DNA of 64,000 nt from Vespula vulgaris (Eukaryota > Arthropoda > Insecta > Hymenoptera > Vespidae): assembly GCF_905475345.1 (NCBI RefSeq), contig NC_066597.1:518001-582000 (forward strand), written 5' to 3'. The notes under the pieces were generated by a model, which had not been told where the DNA came from, made no database searches, and saw nothing but the letters and a program-made list of their open reading frames with translations. Shown here one piece after another: positions 50,201 to 62,311 of this stretch (the stretch's first letter is position 1; the number at the start of each line of letters is the position of its first letter). The position numbers and the translations under genes were made by a program.

Positions 50201-52262
50201 GACAACGCTCCTGAGTATCGTCCTTTTCTTTATCACGTTGGGGATCGCGTTGATCACGGCTAAATCTTGTATGGTTTCGTTCGTCTCTCGCATGATCTTT
50301 GTCGCGACATTCCCTGCTTTTTTGTCGCGTTTTGTCATTCAAATAGGATTTCTCGTCAAAATCTTTATTAACGTTTTTACGATGTGCCTCATCTTGGCTA
50401 GAAGATTGTCTTTGCTTTCCTTGTTCGCTTTTCCTAATTTCTTCTCTATCCTTATTTTTATCGTTCTTATGATTCTCACGATCCTTCTTTTCGACATCTC
50501 TTGATCTGCTCGAAGATGAAAGTCTCTCTTGATTTCTCGAGGGAGTTACTTCCCGTTTTGATCTTGATGGTTTTTCAGGTGTACGGCTACGGCGTGATTT
50601 TGTGGATACGGTTTCCTTATTATATTGATGCTTCGTTCTTTCCGAAATCGACGGAGTTCTTGATCTCACATCTTTTTCTTTGCATTTTGCCTTCAATCTA
50701 TCGTCAGTTTTCATTTTTTCATCGAGTGTTCGATTTTTCTCTTTGTCTTGTTCTTTCAACTTTTCAAATGACTTGTTCTTAATATTTTCTTTAGATGGCA
50801 CATCATCCGTATCTCTCAACTTTTTATAATGTCTATCATCCTTCTCCGACTCTCTACCTTTTATTATTTTAGGCGAATCACTTCTATTTCTTTCTCTTGT
50901 TTTATTCGATGGTAAATGATGAGCTACCGATACCGACGATCCCAATAACGTAGGAGGAGTTGATGCAACTGCCGATGAAGAAACCTGTACTGTGGGAGAT
51001 CTGACACGACTGCCAGTTGAATGTTTTCTCGAAGAGGAAGAAGTTGATGCACACTTTTTATTTGTTCTTACAGAAATATCTTTTTTTATAGAACCTGCAT
51101 CGATTTTACGTTTTTTCTTAGTCACAGGTTTTTCATTTTTTGTCCCAAGTCTTTTTATCTTCAGTCTACATTAATTTAAAAACATTAATAACAAGGGAAT
51201 TACATGTATACATCTACCTGAAATTATTTGACAAAATATCTGATATTATTTGACAAGATATAAACGATTAAAGACTTACTTTCTTCTTCTTTCCTTTTCT
51301 TCATCATAGTCCGTAGAAGCACTATGATGTCGCTTCAATTTCATTTTTTTAACTTTTTTTCGCGAATCTGATGTAGAACTAGATGAAGAATCTTCGCTGC
51401 TAGAACTGCTGCTACTACTAGATGTACTCGAGGTACGTGAACTTGATGATGAACTCATTGCTTTTTTTTTCTGTCTAACTTTTTCTTTGCCATGAACTTC
51501 TTTATCTTTCTTCATTTGTATTTCTAATTCTCGTTGTAGAAGCTGCCTACGCCTTTCTAAAACTTTCTCGTCTTCGTATTCTAGATCTGTTTGATTCCAC
51601 TCCTCTAAATTCAAATCAGGACTATGCGATGGTTTCTTTACAATTTTAGAAGTTAGTCGTTTAAATGGGTCCTCAACAAGCTAAAAAATAGAAGAGATGA
51701 AATAGGTAGAAATGACAGATATTAAAAAATTCGAGATAACGATAGAATAAAATAAAATCTGCGTAACGATTTCATAGATGTTCTTACCCCTGTAGTATTT
51801 GAAATTGCATTATCCTTCTTCGCTCGCTTGGATGGACTTATCAGTGTGTGAGTGTTTGCATACCTATTCATGAAGCGAAAGAAAAAGAAATTATATTTGT
51901 TCTATGTCGCGATGTTGATTTTCCATTTGAAGTTATAAATGTTTTTAAATACGATGCAGAAGAGATAGAAGCTGCAAGAGATATCTAAGAACAATGTGCA
52001 GCACCTTGATCATTGCACACCAATATAGATTTTTTAATCTTCTTCCTTCATAGAGAATACATGAAACGTGTACTTGCTTGCAATTTTTCCCGTATGAACA
52101 GCTGCCATTCAATGCCCAATTCCTGCAGTAATCAGATGTATTTTGACCTGTTGCTGTGACTGCTGGTTTGGTCCCCAACCTTTCGAACACACTGGGTCGA
52201 CGAGAGTCAGTATTACATTTCGTAGGGTCAACTGTTATCTTCCTTATGTTTGATTTTGACAT
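47228..52262 (-). CDS. flacc: Flacc / ZC3H13 homologue, m6A methyltransferase complex subunit
   Basis: Ten exons (52262-52078, 51863-51788, 51680-51280, 51165-49087, 49000-48692, 48605-48269, 48178-48012, 47925-47642, 47554-47437, 47333-47228) join to 1353 residues. The N-terminus 'SRRPSVFERLG' followed by 'YCRNWALNGSCSYGKNC' matches the ZC3H13 CCCH zinc-finger region. Next come a Ser-rich stretch, a very long basic/acidic low-complexity region with Arg-Glu and Arg-Asp runs (about residues 535-595), a His run near the end of exon 4, and an acidic C-terminal part with 'GVDWESFVKEM'. ZC3H13/Flacc links Nito/RBM15 to Fl(2)d/WTAP in the nuclear writer of N6-methyladenosine. Phase continuity between exons 1 and 2 requires a GC-AG intron; see findings. 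Confidence 0.88.
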
Positions 52263-53251
52263 ATTATCACCATAAAACAATTATGTTTTCACAATGGAAG
52301 CACATAACTGCAATATGCAAATGTCCATTTGCTATGGAATCGCCGTGAATAGACACCCTGCATGCAAAGAACAAGCACAATCGTCAGATAATCTACACAA
52401 ACTTCTAAACCATTTGTAATAATTAGAAATGAGAGGACAAAGTTAAAAAATAAAATAAAATGAAATAAAACAACGTGACTGAATTCTTTCTCAAACTTTA
52501 AATGCATAAAAATTATCAAAAATGTAATTTTCGTGCTAAATTGGACAACAATAAATTCACGATTCGACACACCGAAGCTTCAGTTAAGAATACTTAAAAA
52601 TACCACTACTCACGATTACCATCTTTCAAATATCAACTGCAACAATAAATTGGAAAGTTTTTATTGGTTACATATACATATGTAATTTATAAATTTAATT
52701 GATAAACCGTATATTATGTAGTTTAATATATAATAATCCCATTAATTAAAATTAATATACAAATATCTCAATCGTATTGCTGCATATTTTATCTTATTTT
52801 AAATTTATGACCATTAGACCATTTCATAGTGAATATTTTTCATAAATAATTAGTAATAAATTACAATCATGAGATTAAAATTTATAAAAAAAAACTTGAT
52901 AATATTTTTTAATAGCATTAATGGCAAGTTTTTCAATACGTCAAAAAATCGATGTTTACAATTGTTTACTTTTGAGATTATTGTTTTTAATATGCTTTAA
53001 AAACAATGCTTTAATTACATATTCAAATATATCATTTGTTTAATTGTTATAATCTTTTTGTGTTTGCACTTGTTACAGAATAACTAGTGTATAAACCTAC
53101 ACGATCTAGTGAATTATTTTCAGCTTTCTGTTTCAATCTTATGAAGTTGCGAAGCTAATGCTGAAAGATTATTTAGTTTATAATTAAACAAACGCATTTT
53201 ATCAGTCTTAAGAAAAAAAGTATATTATTGCACTCATAAATAAGATCGAGA
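52263..53251. promoter_or_regulatory. Divergent region Flacc / sds22
   Basis: About 1 kb between opposite start codons, presumably containing both 5' UTRs and promoters. A minus-strand frame at 52570-52289 reads as low-complexity hydrophobic sequence and is not taken as a gene. Confidence 0.4.
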
Positions 53252-54534
53252 ATGGCTAACAATGGTAAAGTTTACTTTAATAACTGACAATTTTATAACA
53301 AATATATATTTTAGGTTATATTATAAAATATATTTTTTAGAAGAAGACAGGAGTGAAGGATCAGTTGAAATGGAACAAGATGATGATGCGGAGACCGAAG
53401 AGACAGAAAAGATTCTCATTATAGATCCTGATAGCGAAGTGTGTATTTGAACAAACAGTAAAAAAACAAAGTATATATATATATATATTTATATATATCT
53501 ATATATACATATACTATATAATATATTATTTTAGGAATTAGACTTCAATCATTCAAGGCTTACAAAATTAGAGAATTTGGAGCCATTGACAAAAACACGA
53601 AAATTATGTTTTACATGGAATTTAATTAAGAAGATTGAAAACCTTGATACTCTCTCTACTTTGGTTGAATTAGAGCTTAGAGATAACCAAATTACTATAA
53701 TAGAAAATTTAGATGCTCTTGTAAATCTTGAGTAAGTTGGTTTAATATCGTATCATATTTTCATTAGAAAGTATCAATTTTTTTTTTAATCGAATCTGTT
53801 ATTATATTTTTCAGGCTTTTGGATCTTTCTTTTAATCGTATAAAAAAAATTGAAGGATTAAATAATTTATTGAATTTACGTAAATTATTCTTATCGTCAA
53901 ATAAAATTATATATATTGAAAATCTTGCACATTTAAAAAATCTTACCACCCTGGAATTAGGTGATAATAAAATACGAGAGATTGTAAACTTAGATGATTT
54001 AACAAATTTAATAAATTTATTTCTCGGCAAAAATAAAATATCTAAAATACAAAATCTGGAAAGCTTACAAAGTCTCCAATTGTTAAGTCTACAAAGTAAT
54101 CGTATAACAAAAATTGAAAATTTAGGAGAATTAACAAAGTTGGATCAATTATATTTATCCGAAAATGGAATAATATGTATAGAAGGCTTAGAAAATTGTC
54201 CAAATTTGACAACTTTGGACCTGACAAACAATAAAATTAAAAAAATAGAGAATATTCAACATCTTCAAAATTTAGAGGAATTTTGGGTAAGAAATAATAA
54301 AGATAATTACTAATATTCATTCATATGATCCATTTTTTTCATTTTGAAATGAATTTACAGGTGAATAATAATGAGATCGAAGACTGGGTAACTGTGGAGA
54401 GTTTAGTAGCTAACAAAAAGTTACAAACTGTGTATTTAGAAAAAAATCCTGTTTCAAAAGATTCAAATTATAGACGAAAAATTAAATTATTATTACCTTG
54501 GCTCGTACAGCTAGATGCAACACTTTGTAGATAA
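53252..54534 (+). CDS. sds22: sds22 / PPP1R7, leucine-rich-repeat PP1 regulator
   Basis: Five exons (53252-53264, 53341-53438, 53535-53731, 53815-54286, 54361-54534) yield 317 residues. The first exon is only 13 coding nt (MANN). An acidic N-terminus ('EMEQDDDAETEETEKIL') is followed by about eleven sds22-type leucine-rich repeats of 22 residues ('LELLDLSFNRIKKIEGL', 'LTTLELGDNKIREIVNL'), and the protein closes with the LRR-cap 'NYRRKIKLLLPWLVQLDA'. SDS22 binds the PP1 catalytic subunit and controls its assembly, localisation and mitotic function. Length and repeat count fit the family. Confidence 0.95.
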
Positions 54535-55942
54535 AAAGTGTCAAGTGTTATAGAAGGAAAATAACAAAAAGATAAATAACGTTAATGTCACAAATATTCA
54601 CTTAATGATCTTGCACTTTTTGCTTTAATATTTTTTTAGAAGATAATTAATCTCCAAAAATAAAAAGTAATAAATGTGATATTATTGAAATCATAAAAAT
54701 ATTCATATCTTTTAGCTTTATATAAAATCTTATTACAAGTAATATTTCTTTTATATGATATATAAGTAAACTTTCATATATTTTTATGGTTAACCTCATA
54801 AAATGATTCCATAAATATATGTAATGAGTAAATAATATATGTAACACTTAAATGTAACTCTTTATTTGATGTTTAAAGTAAATTCTTTGATTATTTTTAT
54901 CGATAGTATACCCTACATATAAATATATTGTTACTTTTATTAATAACACAACACATAATGATATTAAAAATAAATTAATGGTATCTGATTTGAATCAAAT
55001 ATTTTTTGTCTTGTTATAATTTCTGTTATTTTTTCCCCAAATTAAATATATAAAATTTTAATGATATAAAACGAATTCAATTCATTGTAAGTATAAATGA
55101 AGTATTGATTTTTCAAAACCAACTCGCACGCACGTTATGCATAATGTACAGATTTTAGATAGAATAATATAAAAATTACGTCTATCGATATATAATGTAA
55201 TGTAAGAATTATTATTAAATGATTACCTTTTCAAATGGTTAAATATGAAGTACGTTATACAATTCGAACGGAAACAGCTTGTACAATGATACAATGACAA
55301 TTCTGACTATGTGTATTTAATATTATATCAATAAACAACATTATAATTTAAAATAATAATTAATATCAATGTATATCAAATTCCATAAATATTCTTTTAA
55401 ATGAGGAAGTCAAATAAACTTATAATGACAACATTCAATATTTAAAATTTAACGCAAGAATCAACAAATGTTTGAATATGTGATAACGATAAGAATTGCA
55501 GATGTTGACAGATTAATTATTAATATATTATATTGTTTTAAATGTATAGATTATTTTTCGTTTCGAAAATCTGCAGATAATATTTTTACTGTTATTAATC
55601 TGATTTAGTAATGCTTGTACCTATGTAGCGAAAGTTAAATCAAAGGTAAACCTCAAATGCTATTGGTAAGAATTATTTATCAAGCAACGTTGATTGGTCC
55701 ATTTACTTTTGGAAAGAAGACAGAGAAGATAGAGTTAGCAGGGGCACACATGAATCGTATATGACGTCACCATCAGCATTCGTGCTCGGCCATTTTGTGA
55801 GTGTGTGCTCGATTGGAATATTTGTATTGAGAAGCTTTTGCAGTCAAACCGAATGATTTAGTTTACAGATAAGCTTATTTAGCGTTATATTATATGTGCT
55901 AAAAGTGTATTATATTTTTCGGATATTGTGTAGATCTATAAA
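54535..55942. other. Intergenic region sds22 / PP2A catalytic subunit
   Basis: The first part is the sds22 3' UTR and AT-rich spacer. The last 250 bp before the PP2A start is distinctly less AT-rich and contains a CRE-like palindrome, 'GGCCATTTTG' and a 5' UTR. No genes are seen. Confidence 0.6.
55762..55769. promoter_or_regulatory. CRE palindrome TGACGTCA upstream of PP2A-C
   Basis: A perfect cAMP-response-element palindrome lies 174 bp upstream of the PP2A catalytic-subunit ATG, in the GC-richer segment of the promoter. CRE-dependent control has been described for a mammalian PP2A catalytic-subunit promoter; function here is inference. Confidence 0.5.
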
Positions 55943-56691
55943 ATGGAGGAAAAGGCGTCACTGAAGGAACTTGATCAGTGGATAGAACAGTTAAATGACT
56001 GCAAACAACTGACAGAAAGCCAAGTGAAAACTCTATGCGACAAGGTACTTAGTACCATTTATGCCGTTCGTAAAAAAGCCGGTTCATTTTTCCTGTATTT
56101 TTATAATTATATATTTCTCCTTTATATTTTATATATAAAAATCATTAAATGTTTCAAAATCGGAAGCGATAAGTAAGAGAGTTACTGCAATTGCCTTACC
56201 ATGGTATATGATAAGGATGTGTCATACGTGTATTCGAGATTAATTGCGTTTTTTTATATTTTGCATGAGAGTAGTACTACTTGATATTTTGACGTGTTAA
56301 CAAAATAGATTTTTATCTTCCACAACTTGTATTCTTTGACATATTTAATAGTTATGATTAGGATCTTTTGCTATCGGTTAAAGTTTATAGTAGCTTCAAA
56401 TTTTTTTCTTATTAAAATTAAAATTTTATTGCTCTTTGCGACGAATAACAATATCATTGCAATAATTATATTCATTTTTAAATAAAATTTGTTAAATTCT
56501 GACAAAAAAAGACAAAAATTATATGGATATATTATTAAATTATAAGATTTTACAAATAGTTTTCCACATTTCAGAAGTAATGGCAATAATGCATAATAAA
56601 ATTGATTTGTTGTTTTAAATAATATAAGTTTCAATATTATAAAATATAAAAAAATATACAAACATTTAAATATAAATATATATATATGTAT

Positions 56692-56726
<35 letters not shown>

Positions 56727-58024
56727 AAATAATTAAAAAATTTGAATTATATATTTTAATTGAAGTTGAAATGTAATTGAACTATATTGATTAAAATGTA
56801 TTATTTATGAATCATTATTATCTAAACACATTATATATATTGAAATCAAATTTCTTTATATATTTAGGCAAAAGAGATTTTGGCTAAAGAATCAAATGTA
56901 CAAGAAGTAAAATGTCCAGTAACTGTATGTGGCGATGTACATGGTCAATTCCATGACTTAATGGAATTATTTAGAATAGGAGGTAAATCTCCAGACACAA
57001 ATTACCTATTTATGGGTGATTATGTTGATCGTGGCTACTACTCTGTTGAAACAGTTACTTTGCTTGTTGCATTAAAGGTATAGGAGTCAAAATTTTATCT
57101 GATAATTATCTTATCAAATTTATTCAAAATATAATATTATTTCTATAGGTGAGATATCGAGAAAGAATAACGATTCTGCGTGGTAATCATGAGTCGAGAC
57201 AAATCACACAAGTATATGGATTCTACGATGAATGCTTACGTAAATATGGAAATGCCAATGTATGGAAGTTCTTTACGGATTTATTTGATTACTTACCACT
57301 GACTGCATTGGTTGATGGTCAAATATTTTGTTTACATGGTGGGCTATCACCTTCAATTGATACCTTAGATCACATAAGAGCTTTAGATCGTCTTCAAGAG
57401 GTTCCACATGAAGTATGTACAACATTGTTCAGTTAATAGTTCAGTTGTGATACGATAAGTTATATATAAATAACTCTTGATTGTGTCATTTATAGGGTCC
57501 AATGTGTGATTTGCTATGGTCAGATCCTGACGACAGAGGAGGATGGGGTATTTCTCCTCGAGGAGCAGGATATACATTTGGTCAAGATATATCAGAAACA
57601 TTTAATCATTCAAATGGTCTCACATTGGTATCAAGAGCTCATCAATTGGTTATGGAAGGATATAATTGGTATATATACTTATCAATATATTTGATTTAAT
57701 TTTTAATATTATTTGTATAAATTGGTAATTGATCAAATATTTTTTCTTTAATTACGCATTTGAAATTTCAGGTGTCATGACCGTAATGTTGTAACTATAT
57801 TCTCTGCTCCTAATTATTGCTATCGTTGTGGCAATCAAGCTGCAATTATGGAACTAGATGATGCTTTGAAGTATTCATTGTAAATATCACATTTTAATAT
57901 AACGTTCAATGGTAGACTTTAATATGTTACTAACATATCATTGTATTTTAGCCTTCAATTCGACCCAGCACCAAGACGTGGAGAACCACATGTCACTAGG
58001 CGGACACCAGACTACTTCCTATAA
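55943..58024 (+). CDS. mts: Protein phosphatase 2A catalytic subunit (microtubule star)
   Basis: Six exons (55943-56044, 56868-57077, 57149-57412, 57496-57668, 57772-57879, 57952-58024) join to exactly 309 residues, the universal PP2A-C length. Phosphoesterase motifs are present: 'CGDVHGQFHD', 'GDYVDRGYYS' and 'RGNHESRQ', and later 'GLTLVSRAHQLV'. The C-terminus 'RRTPDYFL' retains the Tyr307/Leu309 positions used in carboxymethylation and regulatory-B-subunit binding. PP2A is a metal-dependent Ser/Thr phosphatase acting with scaffold A and variable B subunits. Sequence is nearly identical to the vertebrate enzyme, distinguishing it from PP4 and PP6. Intron 1 is over 800 bp. Confidence 0.99.
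56675..56726. repeat. (TA)n/(TATG) microsatellite in mts intron 1
   Basis: Alternating TA with interspersed TATG units near the 3' end of the large first intron. Confidence 0.9.
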
Positions 58025-61000
58025 AAAGTTCAGTTTTAAGGAAGTAGTTGCCAAGGTAGGGGAATGATATCTGGCTTTATAGAGATACCACAGAACATAA
58101 TTTATGATACAACATCAGTATCAGTATATGACCTGTTCTTTCTTTGTGGTGTCTCTTCAAGAGATAAAATACATGCTTGTTCAATGCGAGCAAGTTCCAT
58201 GCCACATATAGACACAACATTCATTGTACACATAAGGAATACAATAATGTATACACATACCAAGTAAATTCACCTGCAACATTGAGTTTTTTCAACCATC
58301 ATTATACTGCTTGTATTTTTATTATCGAGAAATATAAAGTAAACTGAACCATAATAGGTAGTGCAAACAAAATACATATGTTTGATATTGCTTTGGAACC
58401 TTTGATGAATATTAATTTACTAAAACTTGTATGAGCAATATGTTCATTGAGCATACTAAATCTAGATAATAATATCATTTAAGGTTTCAAAGAATAAAGT
58501 CAAATGGTCATAGTTTTTAATTAAGAGAATATTACATGATTGATTGTATGAATGGAGCATAAATTGTTCTACTGGAAAAAAAATAATAAAATAGGATTGA
58601 TGCAACAGTGATTTGATATATTAGCATTGTGCCATGTAGTTTTTCATAACGTCGTTTCTATTATCTTATTTAATTTATTTCTATTATTTTATTTAAACAG
58701 TTTTGCCTAATAGCCAACAAATATAAACGTATACTCTTATTATAAAGCCATATTGTATTCTCTAATCTAATTATTTTTTTCTAAACATAAAACATATTTT
58801 AAATATATCTAAATTTTTTCTTTTATAAGAGATTTTGATTTTATTATACTTGGAATTTTATTAACTTTAAAGTTTTTTACAGTTTTAATTTGCACGAATA
58901 TAATAGAAATGTTTCTAATGATTCAGTAAAATTTGGTACTCTTGCATCAATCCTATCGTATTTCTAAATGAAACACGCACTTTATACTGGATAAACTCAT
59001 ACATTCAAAAAGTTAGATTGAAAGTTAATTGCTTGTGAAAAAACTGACGATCTTTTTACTAATAGGTATAACATGATGCTTCTGGTAAATAAACATGTGT
59101 AATGCAAGCCAAGCCAACCTAATGTGTTGTGTCGAATTATTCATATTCGTCAAAGGCATTGTATACACGAACCTGTAAAACACATACAGATGTATTCATA
59201 GGAGTAAGCATGCAATTTGAATATATGAATAATAAAACCATATAGTAGCGGTGATGAGGTGAACATGAAGTGTAGATGCACATTATAGTAATTTACTAAG
59301 ACTGTAAATCTAAAATGTAGCACAGAAAATATAATACTGTGGATGCCGCGACCCTTTCTGCATAATGCAGGCTGAGCATTTTCCTTATTTTATATTATAC
59401 AATGCACTTACTTTTTTGATTATAGTAACAAAAATAAATTTTCCTATAGAACAGAAATTTGTAATACTATAATACATCAAATGACTTTATTAGAATTTCT
59501 TATAATAAATAAAAAAAATAGATACTAGAAATTGTATAGATAATTTTGTATTTGTTCTATTTATTGTCTATTCAGTTTTTTTCTATTCAGTATTTGCAGG
59601 TAATATTGTTATAAATAATATGGGATAGAATTGAAAAGATTTGTTTTGTTACGCAAGTATACTCCATTTACAACATTTCAAAGGATACATATATAGACAT
59701 AAACACACAATAACTTAGTTTTTTCTGGTCTGACTCTGGCACGAAATATACATTGCCAGTTTTTACATATACGGAATTTTCTTATTGTCTTAAAGCAATG
59801 TAAATGTTAAACTTGTGCTTCGAGCATATGTGCTGATAAATTGACAAGTGCACACGTACAAATATAAAAATAACAGCTTTATATATATACTGTAGAAGAA
59901 CACACAAAAGGTAGCAATTAATTAACTTCTGCTTAAAGTAATTATCTATTAGAGTTAAATATTTTATACAATAAAAATAAACTTCTATAGCTATTTATAT
60001 CTTTTTTTTATGTTACACAATAAATATTTCAAATGCCTATCAATTGTGCGTGTACACATTGTAATTACTAATATCAGCCTGCATAATTTTTTTGTATTTT
60101 ACATATTTTAAAACTGATTTTAAAAATCTAGGAGGGTTTGCAAAATCTGCATGTAAGCAGATAATGTGGAACAAAGAGAAAGCCATAAACATATGATAAT
60201 TGTCATCTCATTATGAAAAACTAGAGAAATAAAAATGTTATCATATTTACAAGTTGCTTTACTGTCTTAATGTGTTCTTCATTTTTATAGATTTTAAATG
60301 CTTGTAATTTATTGATATTCAAATTACTATCTTTCCATTTCAGGTATATCATGGACAACCTCGTCATATTTTTTAATTGATCTCTTTTTTGTCTCCTCCT
60401 CCCTCCCTCCTATCAAATATAGTTATTAATGTAAGCTAATGTTCATATTTTAATTTGTTCTTTTAATCTTTTTTTTTTTTTGTTACAGCAAGTGTTCATA
60501 AGCTTAACATGTAAAAAGTAATAGTAGAAATTACTAAAAAAGGTATTTATATAAAAACAGAAGTTTATAATAATGCACGTAGCAAAGTTACAAAAGTTAA
60601 AGGAAGTACCACTCGTACAGTCTTATTTTCATTTATGGTATAAGTGCTTCATAATAAAGTCATATCCTGCATATGTGTAGTTTTTAAATTTTATTATCTT
60701 TCATAATTTAACATGGGATTTGTTTGATTAAAATGATTATATAAGATATTTTTAAAGCATGCCTTACAAACATGTCCATGTTACACAGCCTATATAAAAT
60801 ACATAATACAAAAGATGTATAATATATATTGCATCCAATAATTAATTAATAATATGATTGATGATAACAGTCTTAGATTATACTACAGAAAGTTTATATT
60901 TACATTATGATAATAAGAAAATGTATATTGATGTGTTTTATTTAATCTTAATAAATATAACCAATTTGTATGAAATTTAACAATACTTAATTTAGTTATT

Positions 61001-62311
61001 ACGAATAACTCTTGTGCGATATCTATCATCTAACTTATTTATATGATATTAAGATTCTATTTCAAAGAACATTCAATTATTTTTATATTTCAATGAAGGG
61101 ATCCAGTATATTTAGCATTATACTTACATGAAAATAGTAATTAAGAATTTTCGCAAATTATTTCCTGAGTTACTACAATCGCTTTGAGTGTAAAAAAATA
61201 TACAATCACTAAATGCTACTATCACCAATGTTATTTTCTACCCTGTTTTTCTAAACATTGCATTGATATTTTTCATCTGTCTATCTACATATTTCTATTT
61301 TTGCAATAAGATATTAAATATGATAGCAAACCATTTTTTCCTTATAATTAAATATAAGCTATAAATATACAAATTAATTGAAATCGAATTGCACATTATC
61401 AACATGTGGAATGTTAAATAATAATTCTAATAGAAAAAAAAATTTGCATGGAATAATAAGTATTAAATTAAATTAAACAATAATTACATTTCTTTTCTAT
61501 GAGGCACATTTAAGTAATGAAGGCAAACATGCAAATAAGTTATATTGTTAAACATAAATGAATTATTAAGATATCCATAATACTTTTACTTTGCGTATAG
61601 TCCAATTATGTCATTTTGATAAATGAAAAGAGATAAAAATATTTTTAAAAAAGTGTCCTATCTTACTAAAATCTTCAATTCTTCTGCTTGTTGGTGACCT
61701 ATTTTATGTGTGTTAAAATATATATTTTTAATATATGTATATATATATATATCTCGGTATAAATTTATATATTATATGACAGCTCCTCAAGGCTCTTATA
61801 GATATTTGCTATTAATGATATTAAATATTAAAGATTACAAGTATTTTTTCATGCAGAAATTAACTGATTGCATTTTAATTAAAATTCACTACTTAAGTAC
61901 ATGTATTATACTTGCACAGAAATTAATTTACACAACCAGTTTACTTGATAGCATTTATCATTACCTCTATTGAAAATTAATTATTGTTTTATTTTCCTTT
62001 AATAATCTATATTTTTTTCTATAATATAAATGAATTATATATAAATATCTTTAAAAAACTGATTCATAAATGAATGATGTATATTATCAAGCATATGTGA
62101 CCTACTCATAATTTTTATAAAAACATTTATATGTACATACAAAAACAACTGAACAGCATGTACCTGATAATTTTTCGTTTTATAGCCACGGTTATTTAAA
62201 TAAAATCGCTAAGAATGTGAAGTTTAAACAAATAAAGAAATTATATCAAAAATTAATAAAGATATTAGGACACAATGTAGTCGTTTTAAGTACAAATATA
62301 TGTAAATATAA
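58025..62311. other. Long non-coding interval: mts 3' UTR and glucuronyl epimerase 3' side
   Basis: About 4.3 kb with no convincing coding sequence. Poly(A) signals on the plus strand include AATAAA at 58493-58498 and 60653-60658, the latter after continuous AT-rich transcript-like sequence, so mts may use a short and a very long 3' UTR. The Hsepi 3' UTR lies at the right end. Frames at 58064 and 61710 look like random AT-rich translations. Confidence 0.5.

Noticed and set aside
49912..50214. Plus-strand Ser/Arg/Leu-rich frame of 100 residues
   Set aside because: It is the antisense shadow of the Arg-Glu/Arg-Asp repeats of Flacc.
55943..58024. PP4 or PP6 catalytic subunit
   Set aside because: 309 residues ending TPDYFL and an N-terminus with 'ELDQWIEQLNDCKQL' are specific to PP2A-C.
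59246..59380. Possible C/D-box snoRNA (GTGATGA near 59250, CTGA near 59370)
   Set aside because: Boxes are about 125 nt apart without a clear closing stem; chance occurrence is likely.
61710..61973. 87-residue plus frame in the right intergenic region
   Set aside because: Tyr/Ile/Leu-rich translation of AT-rich DNA without homology or splice context.
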